In this document: positions 42,962 through 52,068 of the stretch, in pieces
Position numbering within the stretch: the stretch's first letter is position 1
Layout: each line of letters begins with the position of its first letter
The notes under the pieces: generated by a model
Told to the model about the DNA's origin: nothing
Seen by the model: only the letters and a program-made list of their open reading frames with translations
Database searches by the model: none
Source: Amphritea sp. 1_MG-2023
Lineage (GTDB): Bacteria; Pseudomonadota; Gammaproteobacteria; Pseudomonadales; Balneatricaceae
DNA length: 64,000 nt
Assembly (NCBI RefSeq): GCF_030547545.1
Contig: NZ_JAUOQE010000003.1
Location: 111,163 to 175,162 of the forward strand
Reading direction: 5' to 3'
Translations under genes and position numbers: made by a program

Positions 42962-45238
42962 TTACAGGGAGCCATATTTATTGCGTAGCCGTTGACGGAT
43001 GGTCTCCGCCAGAGTGTTGACCGCAAAGGTAAACATAAATAGCACAAAGGCAGCCAAGAAAAGGATGCGGTAGTGTGTACTACCGACTTCAGATTCCGGC
43101 ATTTCGACAGCGATATTGGCCGCTAGAGTACGCATGCCTTCAAAGATATTGACATCCATAATCGGTGTGTTGCCGGTGGCCATTAATACGATCATCGTTT
43201 CACCAACCGCTCGACCCATGCCAATCATAACCGCGGAAAAAATACCCGGGCTCGCGGTCGGCATCACCACGCGTGTCAGCGTTTGCCAAGGGGTTGCTCC
43301 CAGTGCCAGTGAGCCATAGCTGAGATGCTTAGGCACCGCGAAGATGGCGTCCTCGGTGATCGAGAAAATAGTCGGAATGACGGCAAAGCCCATGGCAATA
43401 CCGATGACCATCGCGTTGCGCTGATCATAGGCGATTCCCAGATCGTTGGTTAACCAGTGGCGCATGTTGCCGTCAAATAGCACGAGCTCGATTGAGGGGC
43501 TAATGCTGATACTGACCCACGTTGCCAACATAATCACGGGAATGAGGAGTAAAGCATCCCAGCCATCCGGTACCAGCCAGCGAATCTGCTTCGGCATCTG
43601 CGCCCAAGCAAAGGCAAAGGCGAGGACGGCCAGCGGCAGTAATAACAGTGTGACAAAAATGCCTGGTAAGTTCTCCTCCATAAAGGGAGCGAGCCAGAGA
43701 CCCGCTAAAAAGCCAAGGATCACGGTAGGCAGTGCTTCCATCAACTCTATAAACGGTTTAACTTTGCGACGTAGCGATGGCACCATGAAATAAGCGGTAT
43801 AGATGGCGCCGCAGATGGCTAACGGCGTTGCCAGTATCATGGCATAAAAAGCTGCCTTCAGGGTGCCGAAAGCCAGCGGCATCAAGCTAAATTTAGGCTC
43901 GAAATCATTGTTAGCCGCAGATGACTGCCAGATGTAGCTAGGCTCTTCATAGCCTTCATACCAAACTTTACCCCAGAGCGAACTCCAAGAGACTTCTGGG
44001 TGCTCATTATCGATATGCAGCAGCGTCAGCTTACCGGCCTGTTCAATCAACGCCGCATTGGCTCGTGGCCCCAGCGTGATCATCGAAGCATCCGCTTGCG
44101 TGACATTTTTGACCAGCACGTTTGCGTTAGCCGTGCTGTTATAGAGACGCAGGTCGCCTGCGGTATCGATGGTAGCAAAGCCTTTACGGCGGTGCTCAAT
44201 AGCGAGATCGGTGACGGAGGTATTACCGGTGTCAAATGAACGGATTTTAGTCATTTGCCACTGACCTTGATCGTCACGTACTAAGAACCATTGTGAAACT
44301 TCACCTTTGGCGTTGCCAAGCAGAATGGCGTTACCGCCCAATAAAAGATCAAAGGTGGTGATCTTACTCGATGACGCGTTGAGCACTTGAGTGATGATGG
44401 GTTCGTCTTTATTGCGTAGACTAACCACCGCCATTTTACCGTTCTCGCCGGCGACAAATAACCAAGCCAGATCAGGCATCAGTAGCATTTTCTTTATTTT
44501 GATACCGAGATCTGGCAGATGGGTTGTGGATTGCTCAAGTTCGACATCGCCAGTAAACATATTCTCTGTTTGCGAGATGAAGATCGCTTGGAGGTTTCCC
44601 TGAGTGCCGCCGATCAGCGCATAGCTACCATCACTGCCGCTGACGGTAAGTTGTTCCAGTGGACTTGAGGCGACATCGATCGGTTGTTCGCCCAATGGAA
44701 AGGTAATGCTGGGCAAGATCACTCGCTGACCATCGGGGTAGGTCGATTTATAGGTATGTTTAAATACCATCGCCTGACCATTACTCAGGCCTAGGGCAAA
44801 CATGCGGCTGTTTTCGGAGACCATCGCAAAGCTAGTAATCGTGGTGTTGAGAGGTAGCTGTGCTTGATGACGTTTGATGATGTCACCCGAGGTAGTGCTG
44901 AAAAACACCATCTCTCCTTGATCGGTGACGCGTAAACCGATCTCGGCCTGCTCTTCCATCGCCATATACAGCGTTTTGCCGGCACCAGGAAGCGCATAGG
45001 GTTCAACGATTTGATTGTTATGTTGCCATGGTTGCACTTCAGCCGAACGGAACATCGGCAGTACTTCATAGAGAAGATAGAAAAAGATCAAAAGGATCGC
45101 GATGATGACGCTGATGCCACCTAAGCCGATGCCGACGCTGGCCATCTTGTCTTTGAGTGCCCGGAGTTTGCGTCCGCGACGAGCGGCCGGCGTATCAAAA
45201 TCCAGATCAGGAATAGCGGAGCTGTTCTCTATATTCAT
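42962..45238 (-). CDS. pstC: Phosphate ABC transporter permease PstC with periplasmic beta-rich domain
   Basis: A 758-aa permease; E. coli PstC is about 319 aa. After one membrane helix (about 38-62) a ~390-residue periplasmic region has repeating short beta motifs (e.g. FVAGENGKMAVVSL, LLGNAKGEVSQWFL, ATIDTAGDLRLYN) that look like a WD40-type propeller. The C-terminal permease has the conserved loop GSLALGATPWQTLTRVVMP. It is downstream of pstS, with a stem-loop between. Confidence 0.92.
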   Translation of the reverse strand: MNIENSSAIPDLDFDTPAARRGRKLRALKDKMASVGIGLGGISVIIAILLIFFYLLYEVLPMFRSAEVQPWQHNNQIVEPYALPGAGKTLYMAMEEQAEIGLRVTDQGEMVFFSTTSGDIIKRHQAQLPLNTTITSFAMVSENSRMFALGLSNGQAMVFKHTYKSTYPDGQRVILPSITFPLGEQPIDVASSPLEQLTVSGSDGSYALIGGTQGNLQAIFISQTENMFTGDVELEQSTTHLPDLGIKIKKMLLMPDLAWLFVAGENGKMAVVSLRNKDEPIITQVLNASSSKITTFDLLLGGNAILLGNAKGEVSQWFLVRDDQGQWQMTKIRSFDTGNTSVTDLAIEHRRKGFATIDTAGDLRLYNSTANANVLVKNVTQADASMITLGPRANAALIEQAGKLTLLHIDNEHPEVSWSSLWGKVWYEGYEEPSYIWQSSAANNDFEPKFSLMPLAFGTLKAAFYAMILATPLAICGAIYTAYFMVPSLRRKVKPFIELMEALPTVILGFLAGLWLAPFMEENLPGIFVTLLLLPLAVLAFAFAWAQMPKQIRWLVPDGWDALLLIPVIMLATWVSISISPSIELVLFDGNMRHWLTNDLGIAYDQRNAMVIGIAMGFAVIPTIFSITEDAIFAVPKHLSYGSLALGATPWQTLTRVVMPTASPGIFSAVMIGMGRAVGETMIVLMATGNTPIMDVNIFEGMRTLAANIAVEMPESEVGSTHYRILFLAAFVLFMFTFAVNTLAETIRQRLRNKYGSL

Positions 45239-45330
45239 GACAAATTTCTACAATGATAAAAGTGATGGCGCCAAGATAAACATAATTGATGACAGAAATG
45301 TTACAGCGCTGTAATAAAACTTTTATAACT

Positions 45331-45356
45331 AAAAAGGAGCCTGCGAGGGCTCCTTT
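45331..45356 (-). terminator. Stem-loop between pstS and pstC (partial terminator)
   Basis: Read on the minus strand: AAAGGAGCCC-TCGCA-GGCTCCTTTTT, a GC stem ending in five T. It probably lets most transcripts end after pstS while some read on into pstCAB-phoU, explaining the excess of binding protein usual in such operons. Confidence 0.75.
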
Positions 45357-45364
45357 GTTAGTTG

Positions 45365-45386
45365 CAGGATCTGAGGTCAGATCCTG
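45365..45386. repeat. Perfect palindrome just after pstS
   Basis: CAGGATCTGA-GG-TCAGATCCTG: 10-bp arms. It lies 14 bases past the pstS stop and before the terminator-like hairpin. It likely forms an RNA stem protecting the pstS 3' end. Confidence 0.6.
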
Positions 45387-45399
45387 AGCAGTGGCTGTT

Positions 45400-46371
45400 T
45401 TACAGGCCGAGTTCCTTCATCTGCTTTTCAACCAGAGAGGCGGGCAGAGGGATGTAGCCATCTTTAACAACGACTTCTTGACCGACTTTAGCCATCACCA
45501 TTTTCAGGAATTCACGCTCAAGTGGCGCTAAGTCTTGACCAGGCTTCTTGTTAACATAAACATACAGAGCACGTGCCAGAGGGTAAGAACCGTTCAGCGC
45601 ATTTTCAGGTGATGCTGCAACGAAAGGAGTACCCGCTTTTTTGGTCAGTGGCAGTGCACGAACAGAAGAGGTCTTGTAGCCAATACCTGAGTAACCGATA
45701 CCGTTCAATGAAGTTGAAACAGACTGTACCACAGAAGCCGAACCCGGTTGCTCGTTCACGTTGTTACGGAAGTCACCTTTACAGAGCGCCTTTTTCTTAA
45801 AGTAACCGTAAGTACCGGAGACAGAGTTACGGCCAAAGATCTGGAAGCCTTGATTAGCGATAGAACCGGTCGCACCAACATCACCCCAAGTGTTGACTTC
45901 TTCAGCCATTCCACACTTACGAGTAGAGGAGAAGATTGCATCAACCTGAGGAATGGTCAGGCCTTCAATGGCGTTATCTTTGTTGACGAAAACGGCCAAT
46001 GCATCAATAGCAACAGCAACAGGGGTTGGCTTGTAGCCAAATTTCTTTTCAAAGGCGCCGAGCTCTTTGTCTTTCATTTTACGTGACATTGGGCCCAGAT
46101 TCGATGTGCCTTCAGTCAGTGCTGGCGGCGCAGTAGAAGAGCCGGCTGCTTGAATCTGCACGTTGACGTTAGGGTAAGTACGTTTGAACTCTTCAGCCCA
46201 CATAGTCATCAGGTTAGCCAGTGTATCTGAACCAACAGAAGACAGGTTACCGGAAACGCCAGATGCTTTCTTGTAAGTTGGCAGGTTCGCATCGATTAAA
46301 TCAGATGCGGATGCAGTCATGCAAGTTGTTGCTAGGGCAACCGCGGCAAAAATTTTCTTCATTGGTTTCAT
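45400..46371 (-). CDS. pstS: Phosphate-binding protein PstS
   Basis: A 323-aa periplasmic binding protein. Signal peptide [23 protein letters not shown]. Mature segments [30 protein letters not shown] and [14 protein letters not shown] form phosphate-binding loops of the PstS group. The ATG at 46371 has GGAG six bases upstream; an in-frame upstream start would add four residues and lose that spacing. First gene of the pst operon, preceded by a Pho box. Confidence 0.95.
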   Translation of the reverse strand: MKPMKKIFAAVALATTCMTASASDLIDANLPTYKKASGVSGNLSSVGSDTLANLMTMWAEEFKRTYPNVNVQIQAAGSSTAPPALTEGTSNLGPMSRKMKDKELGAFEKKFGYKPTPVAVAIDALAVFVNKDNAIEGLTIPQVDAIFSSTRKCGMAEEVNTWGDVGATGSIANQGFQIFGRNSVSGTYGYFKKKALCKGDFRNNVNEQPGSASVVQSVSTSLNGIGYSGIGYKTSSVRALPLTKKAGTPFVAASPENALNGSYPLARALYVYVNKKPGQDLAPLEREFLKMVMAKVGQEVVVKDGYIPLPASLVEKQMKELGL

Positions 46372-46436
46372 TACAAGCTCCACAGAGTAGGGTTTGAATA
46401 CGCTTTAAAAACGATCAGTATTAATTCGATGAAGGC

Positions 46437-46471
46437 AATATAAGGGGCTTGTGTGACAGGGATGTGACAAG
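46437..46471 (-). promoter_or_regulatory. PhoB-activated promoter of pstS (Pho box and -10)
   Basis: On the minus strand TTGTCACATCCCTGTCACA: two TGTCA repeats 11 bases apart (46454-46469), followed nine bases later by the -10 box TATATT (46437-46442). Layout is that of Pho promoters, where the box replaces the -35. Confidence 0.85.
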
Positions 46472-46590
46472 GTGAAATATTTTTCGACGCGAAAGAAAAT
46501 GGTCAGACATCTTTTTGCTAGACCAACGTCGGGTAATTAATAGTAAAATACCGGCAGATAACAATAACTTGATCTGGGAAGTAACCTGAT

Positions 46591-46989
46591 ATGAATACCG
46601 ATAAGACATTGCTCAAGCCTGAAGGCGAACTTAGCCTTCGCTGTCCTGCGTCGGGTGCGGCGGCGAATATGTTTGGCGATGTGTATGGTGGCTGGGTTGC
46701 CTCTCAGGCAGTCTTGGCGGCTGAAATTCGTGCCGCGGAGGCCGCCGAAGGGCGGGTGGCAACGGTTTCCATTGGTGCTATGAGCTTTATGGCGCCAGTA
46801 CTCGAGGGGACCATTTTGAGTTTTTATACGCGGATTAAAGAGCAAGGTATCAGTTCGTTACGTATTAACGTTGAAGTGTGGGGCTGTTGTCCCGATGGTC
46901 GTGATCTGCGCAAAGTCTCAGAGACAGAATGTGTTCAAGTGGCGATTGATGGCCATGGTCATATTCGAGCGCTCGATTTTGGTCAGTAA
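46591..46989 (+). CDS. Acyl-CoA thioesterase (hotdog fold)
   Basis: A 132-aa YciA-like cytoplasmic thioesterase. It has the family segment MFGDVYGGWVASQAVLAAE, where the acidic residue is catalytic, and the strand-turn VSIGAMSFMAPVLEG. Hydrolyses acyl-CoA esters; chain-length preference unknown. The gene is divergent from pstS. Confidence 0.88.
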   Translation: MNTDKTLLKPEGELSLRCPASGAAANMFGDVYGGWVASQAVLAAEIRAAEAAEGRVATVSIGAMSFMAPVLEGTILSFYTRIKEQGISSLRINVEVWGCCPDGRDLRKVSETECVQVAIDGHGHIRALDFGQ

Positions 46990-47026
46990 GTCGATGGCCT
47001 TATTTTTTATTGGCGCGGTTATCTGC

Positions 47027-48256
47027 TTAGCCAAAGAACCAATAGCCCACCACAATCGCACTGATGATGCCCGCCAGATCGGCGGTTAGGCCGCAGGCTA
47101 AGGCATGCCGCGTATGGCGAATACCCACCGAACCGAAGTAAACGGCCAGGACGTAAAAGGTGGTTTCAGTTGATCCTTGAATGATGGCGGCTAAGCGTCC
47201 GGCAAACGAATCAACGCCATGCGTATTGATGGTGTCGAGCATCATGGCGCGAGCCCCCGAACCGCTCAGCGGCTTCATTAGTGCGGTGGGCAGCGCATCA
47301 ACAAAGCGGGTATCGATGCCGAGGTATGAAATACCTTCACGTAGCAGCCAGATCGCACCATCCATCACGCCACTGGCGCGAAACACGCCTATCGCCACCA
47401 GCATTGCCAGTAAGTAGGGGATAATCATAATCGCCACCGAAAACCCCTCTTTAGCGCCCTCGACAAACGTTTCGTAGATATTCACTCCTTTGAGGTGGGC
47501 GGCGGTGAGGAAACAGATAATGGCACTAAAAATCATCAGATTGCCAATCAGAGATGATTGCTGCTGCAGCTGAGTCACGGTAAGCGTGGCAAAATAGCCA
47601 ATGAACGCAAGCAATAGCGCGAAAAAACCACCTAGATAGAGTAGCGTTATCCGTTCCCAGAGACGAATCTTCTGTACCCAGGCAACGGCGAGTAATCCGG
47701 CCAGTGTGGAACAGCAGGTGGCCATTAAAATGGGAATAAATACCGAGGTGGGATCGCTTGCTCCCTGTTGTGCACGATAGAGAAACACGGTAATGGGGAA
47801 CAGCGTGACCGATGAAGTATTTAATACCAGAAATAAAATTTGGGCATCGGTCGCGCGGGTTTTATCGGGGTTGAGTCGTTGCAGATCCTGCATCGCTTTC
47901 AAACCGAGTGGGGTGGCCGCGTTATCCAGTCCCAGCATATTGGCGGAGAGATTCATGGTCATCGAGCCGATGGCCGGATCGCCTTTTGGCACGTCTGGCA
48001 TCAGCCGAGTAAATAATGGACTGAGGCCATTGGCAAGCTTGGTGATTAACCCTGCGGCTTCGGCGAGTTTCATGATGCCGAGCCAAAAGGCGAGTGTACC
48101 GATTAGCCCTAGCGCTAATTCAACCGACAGTTTGGACATATCAAAGGTGGCTTGCACCATCCGTTGAAAAACGGCGGCGTCCGCCCCGATAAGCCATTGA
48201 TATAAGCCGCCGGCAAAGGCTAGTAGGAAAAATCCAAGCCAGATTCTGTGTAACAT
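47027..48256 (-). CDS. Nucleoside-recognition (Gate) domain protein, SpmA-SpmB fusion type
   Basis: A 409-aa membrane protein: two Gate/nucleoside-recognition halves, the first resembling spore-maturation protein A (GTLAFWLGIMKLAEAAG, NMLGLDNAATPLGLKAM) and the second protein B (SGSGARAMMLDTI, QGSTETTFYVLAVYFG). Non-sporulating gammaproteobacteria commonly carry this fusion; the function is unsettled, perhaps transport. It converges with the thioesterase gene. Confidence 0.85.
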   Translation of the reverse strand: MLHRIWLGFFLLAFAGGLYQWLIGADAAVFQRMVQATFDMSKLSVELALGLIGTLAFWLGIMKLAEAAGLITKLANGLSPLFTRLMPDVPKGDPAIGSMTMNLSANMLGLDNAATPLGLKAMQDLQRLNPDKTRATDAQILFLVLNTSSVTLFPITVFLYRAQQGASDPTSVFIPILMATCCSTLAGLLAVAWVQKIRLWERITLLYLGGFFALLLAFIGYFATLTVTQLQQQSSLIGNLMIFSAIICFLTAAHLKGVNIYETFVEGAKEGFSVAIMIIPYLLAMLVAIGVFRASGVMDGAIWLLREGISYLGIDTRFVDALPTALMKPLSGSGARAMMLDTINTHGVDSFAGRLAAIIQGSTETTFYVLAVYFGSVGIRHTRHALACGLTADLAGIISAIVVGYWFFG

Positions 48257-48340
48257 GTCGGTTCCTCTCCGATTGTTTCAGAATAGGGTCGCGGCGACAG
48301 GGTGGACAAAATAAACACAGTTAAGCGTTGCGAGCGTCGC

Positions 48341-50557
48341 TTACATCGCTTGTAGATTGGCGTATCCCACCACCAGCCATTTACTGCCTTCTGCATCGAA
48401 ATTGACCTGCACGCGTGCTTTGGGCCCCGATCCTTCGTAATTAACGACAATGCCGTCACCGAAAATAGCATGAGAGACACGCTGTCCCAAGACGATCTGC
48501 GTATCCGGTACTTCGGCCTGATTGAACATGGCTGGGCGCTGTTGCTGTCGCGCCGTCACGGGCCGACTCACGCTAGCATTTAAGCGCACCTCCTCTAAGC
48601 AACTGTCCGGTATCTCACGGATAAAGCGGGAGGGCCGGTTAAAGGTTTCATTGCCATGTAGGCGTCGTGACTCAGCATAGGTAATATAGAGCTTCTGCAT
48701 CGCACGGGTAATACCAACATAGCAGAGTCGGCGTTCCTCTTCGAGACGGTCACCTTCTTCTAGGGACATTTTATGCGGGAACAGTCCCTCTTCCATACCG
48801 GCGAGAAAGACCAGTGGGAATTCCAGCCCTTTGGCGGAGTGCAGTGTCATCAGCTGCACCGAATCCTGATGTTCATCGGCCTGAGCTTCTCCGGCATCGA
48901 GCGCCGCATCATCGAGGAACGCGGTGAGTGGGGTACTGTTTTCGTTGCCCTCTTTATCAGGCTGCCAAGTCGATAGGTATTGTCGTGCGGCACTGATTAA
49001 TTCTTCAAGGTTTTCGATTCTTGCCTGCGCTTTTTCACCTTTTTCTTTTAGATGATGATCGATCAATCCTGATTTTTGAATCGCATGTTCTGTTTGCTCA
49101 TGCAGGTCCGTGCCCTCGGTGTCCTGTGCAATCTGATTCACCAGATCGATAAAGGCTTGCAGTGCATTGGCGGCTCGGGCGGTGAGTTTATTCAGCTCGA
49201 TGACTTCGTTGGCTGCCCGCCACATAGAGATGCCTTCGGTACGCGCATGCAGACGAATCTCTTCGATGGTTTTACCGCCGATACCACGGGTGGGCACATT
49301 AATCACGCGTTCCATGGCGGTATCATCTTCGCGATTACTCACTAAACGGAGGTAAGCGAGGGCATTTTTGATCTCTAAACGGTCATAAAATCGTTGTCCG
49401 CCGTAAATACGGTAAGGCATGCCGGCACGAATTAAGGCTTCCTCAAGCACCCGTGACTGCGCGTTAGAGCGATACAGAATGGCACTTTCACTGCGTTGAT
49501 TGCCCTTGCTTACCCAACTTTCGATCTGATCAACAATAAATCGAGATTCATCCTGTTCATTGAATGCCGAATAAAGAGAGATCGGTTCGCCATCCGGCTG
49601 ATCGGTGTGCAGTTCTTTGCCTAAACGCCCTTGGTTATTGCGAATTACGTCGTTGGCGGCCTGCAAAATGGTATTACTGGAGCGGTAGTTTTGCTCCAGT
49701 TTAATGACCATGGTGTCTTTAAAGTCTTGATTGAAACGTTGAATATTCTCAATCTTCGCCCCGCGCCAGCCGTAAATTGATTGATCATCATCACCGACGG
49801 CCATCAGCTTTTCGGATTTGGGTTGACGTGGATCGAGAGGCTGACAGAGCAGTTTTAGCCACGCGTATTGAATCGAGTTCGTGTCTTGAAACTCATCCAC
49901 CAGAATATAGCGAAAGCGTTCTTGATAGTGTTCTAGCAGGGCTGGTTTATGATCTCGCAGTAGCTCAAGCGAACGTAGCAGTAATTCACCAAAATCAACC
50001 ATACCGCCGCGATCACAGGCTTCTTCATACGCGGCGTAAACATTCGCCATGACCTGCGCATGAGGATCACCGCCGGGGTCTATATGGCGGGCACGTAAAC
50101 CTTCATCTTTCTGCGCATTGATATACCACTGAAACTGACGGGCAGGCCAGCGGCTATCATCCAGATTCATCTCTTTGGCCAGCCGCTTAATAAGGCGCAG
50201 TTGATCATCGGAATCCATAATCTGGAAATTTTGCATTAGCCCTGCATCATGCCAATGAGCCCGCAAAATTCGGTGCGCTAGGCCATGAAAGGTGCCGACC
50301 CACATGCCGCTGGGATTGATACCCATTAGCTCTTGAATTCGGCCACGCATCTCTTTGGCGGCTTTATTGGTAAAGGTGACCGCCATAATAGAATAAGGCG
50401 AGAGCCCTTCTGTTTGTACCAACCAGGCGATTCGGTGCACTAGCACGCGGGTTTTACCGGAACCGGCACCGGCGAGCACCAGCATATTACACACCGGTGC
50501 AGAAACGGCTTCCCGTTGGGCTTCGTTTAATGAATCAAGGAGATGGGATACGTCCAT
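48341..50557 (-). CDS. uvrD: DNA helicase II
   Basis: A 738-aa SF1A helicase for mismatch and nucleotide excision repair. Walker A LAGAGSGKT (28-36), DEFQDTN motif II, DDDQSIYGWRGA motif III, QNYRSS motif IV, LMTLHSAKGLEFP motif V and VGITRAM motif VI. The C-terminal ~60 residues form the Tudor-like tail (GQRVSHAIFGDGIV). Length is normal (E. coli 720 aa). Confidence 0.97.
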   Translation of the reverse strand: MDVSHLLDSLNEAQREAVSAPVCNMLVLAGAGSGKTRVLVHRIAWLVQTEGLSPYSIMAVTFTNKAAKEMRGRIQELMGINPSGMWVGTFHGLAHRILRAHWHDAGLMQNFQIMDSDDQLRLIKRLAKEMNLDDSRWPARQFQWYINAQKDEGLRARHIDPGGDPHAQVMANVYAAYEEACDRGGMVDFGELLLRSLELLRDHKPALLEHYQERFRYILVDEFQDTNSIQYAWLKLLCQPLDPRQPKSEKLMAVGDDDQSIYGWRGAKIENIQRFNQDFKDTMVIKLEQNYRSSNTILQAANDVIRNNQGRLGKELHTDQPDGEPISLYSAFNEQDESRFIVDQIESWVSKGNQRSESAILYRSNAQSRVLEEALIRAGMPYRIYGGQRFYDRLEIKNALAYLRLVSNREDDTAMERVINVPTRGIGGKTIEEIRLHARTEGISMWRAANEVIELNKLTARAANALQAFIDLVNQIAQDTEGTDLHEQTEHAIQKSGLIDHHLKEKGEKAQARIENLEELISAARQYLSTWQPDKEGNENSTPLTAFLDDAALDAGEAQADEHQDSVQLMTLHSAKGLEFPLVFLAGMEEGLFPHKMSLEEGDRLEEERRLCYVGITRAMQKLYITYAESRRLHGNETFNRPSRFIREIPDSCLEEVRLNASVSRPVTARQQQRPAMFNQAEVPDTQIVLGQRVSHAIFGDGIVVNYEGSGPKARVQVNFDAEGSKWLVVGYANLQAM

Positions 50558-50675
50558 AAGGGCTTCTTTAGATAGCTGTATAAATATTCAGGTAAGGATT
50601 ATAGCGATCAGAGCGGTCAGTGGCTATTAAAAGCCGGTTAAACGCCGCTCGTCTCGTTTTGTCTAGTCGCTTCGA

Positions 50676-51629
50676 TCAGGGTAGTTGGGCTGGATGATCG
50701 ATACGGTATTGCAGTATTCGCTTGAGCTCTTGCGGGTCTTTGATCTTCTGGGTGGAGTCGGGGTCCAGCGCTGGAATCAGACGGGATAACCAGAAGCGCA
50801 TGGCCGCGGTACGTACCAACTGTGGCCAAGCTAGGTATTCATTCGCTTCGAATGGGCGCACCGCCGCATAGGCGTTTAAGAGAGCTGTTTCTCGCTGTGG
50901 ATCGATTGAACCATCGGCATTGATGCACCAGTCATTCGCCACAATCGCGAGATCAAATAACAGGTAGCCGCTACAAGCATTGTAGATATCCAAAATAGCA
51001 CTGAGCTGATCATCCTGAAACAGGGCGTTATCGAAGAATAGATCGCCATGGATCACGCCTTGAGGTAGGTTCCAAGGTTGTTCCCGTAATTGATCGAATA
51101 GTGCCACCTCGTTACGTAACAGGGCGGCTTCGTCAGCGTTAAGCTTATTAGCAATGTGCTGTGATTCTCGCCGCCACCAGAACACGCCACGATGGGCTTG
51201 ACGTTGTAGATAAAAATCACGGCCCGCTTGATGAAACTCGGCGAGTGCCGTGCCGATCTGATGACAGTGCGCCGGCGTTAGGGATTCAACGTGTCTACCG
51301 GGTAGACGGGGTTGTAGCAGTGCGGGTCGGTTATGCAGCGTCTTCAGAGCAATGCCGTTGCTATCTTTGAAGGGAAAGGGCACTGGGCAGCCGCGATCAG
51401 CCAACCAAGTGGTTAGCTCAACAAAATAGGGCATCTCTTCTTGGTTTAACTCTTCGAAAAGTGTGAGTACATACTCTTCGGTTAAACCCGCGTCGGTGCG
51501 GAGGGTGACGAAATAGTTCGTGTTTTCAATGCCACCGTCGATACCTTGAAACTCGATTAGCTGACCCCGCTCGAAATCATGTAACAGTTGTTCTAGATCG
51601 GTGCGACTAATCTTTGTGTATACAGCCAT
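50676..51629 (-). CDS. thrB: Homoserine kinase (APH-fold type)
   Basis: A 317-aa enzyme phosphorylating homoserine in threonine synthesis. It is of the aminoglycoside-phosphotransferase fold found in pseudomonads, not the GHMP type of E. coli: FQGIDGGIENTNYFV near the start, catalytic loop GVIHGDLFFDNAL and metal site LDIYNACSGYLLFDLA. The start MAVYT is typical. It lies near the DUF2782 gene and polA, as in pseudomonads. Confidence 0.93.
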   Translation of the reverse strand: MAVYTKISRTDLEQLLHDFERGQLIEFQGIDGGIENTNYFVTLRTDAGLTEEYVLTLFEELNQEEMPYFVELTTWLADRGCPVPFPFKDSNGIALKTLHNRPALLQPRLPGRHVESLTPAHCHQIGTALAEFHQAGRDFYLQRQAHRGVFWWRRESQHIANKLNADEAALLRNEVALFDQLREQPWNLPQGVIHGDLFFDNALFQDDQLSAILDIYNACSGYLLFDLAIVANDWCINADGSIDPQRETALLNAYAAVRPFEANEYLAWPQLVRTAAMRFWLSRLIPALDPDSTQKIKDPQELKRILQYRIDHPAQLP

Positions 51630-51663
51630 AAATTACGCTTCGTTAGTTACTGCGTTGAACAAA

Positions 51664-51951
51664 TTACCAACTGAATAGAATCCATTTCGGTAGCATCAGA
51701 TTGGAGTCTTCAGAACGATAAAATTCGCCATCATCCGTGGGTATCAGGTAGTAAGTTTTACCGATGGTAGGTTTGACTTTTATTTCTATCAGTTGGCCAT
51801 TAACGCGGTATTCGTAATAAGTGGCTTGATCGCCTTGACGAATGGTGACAGCCGGATCATCGTCATTAAATTCTGGCAGCACATCGGCACTCGCTGTAGA
51901 AACTATCGAAAACGAGCATAGTAGTGTCAACAATAGCACTATTTTTTTCAT
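51664..51951 (-). CDS. DUF2782 family secreted protein
   Basis: A 95-aa protein with a signal peptide (MKKIVLLLTLLCSFSIVSTASA) and a small beta domain (ATYYEYRVNGQLIEIKVKP, YYLIPTDDGEFYR). The family is unknown in function and usually sits between thrB and polA. The ATG at 51951 follows GGAG; the longer frame would bury the signal peptide. Confidence 0.85.
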   Translation of the reverse strand: MKKIVLLLTLLCSFSIVSTASADVLPEFNDDDPAVTIRQGDQATYYEYRVNGQLIEIKVKPTIGKTYYLIPTDDGEFYRSEDSNLMLPKWILFSW

Positions 51952-52068
51952 AACCACTCCGTGAACTGAGGTCGCCTCTTCTGTGTCAGAGGCATATCTA
52001 ATATGATGGTGTCTGACGGACACCAAACCCGCTAACAATATCCCTTGACGGACAATAACTGCAATACC

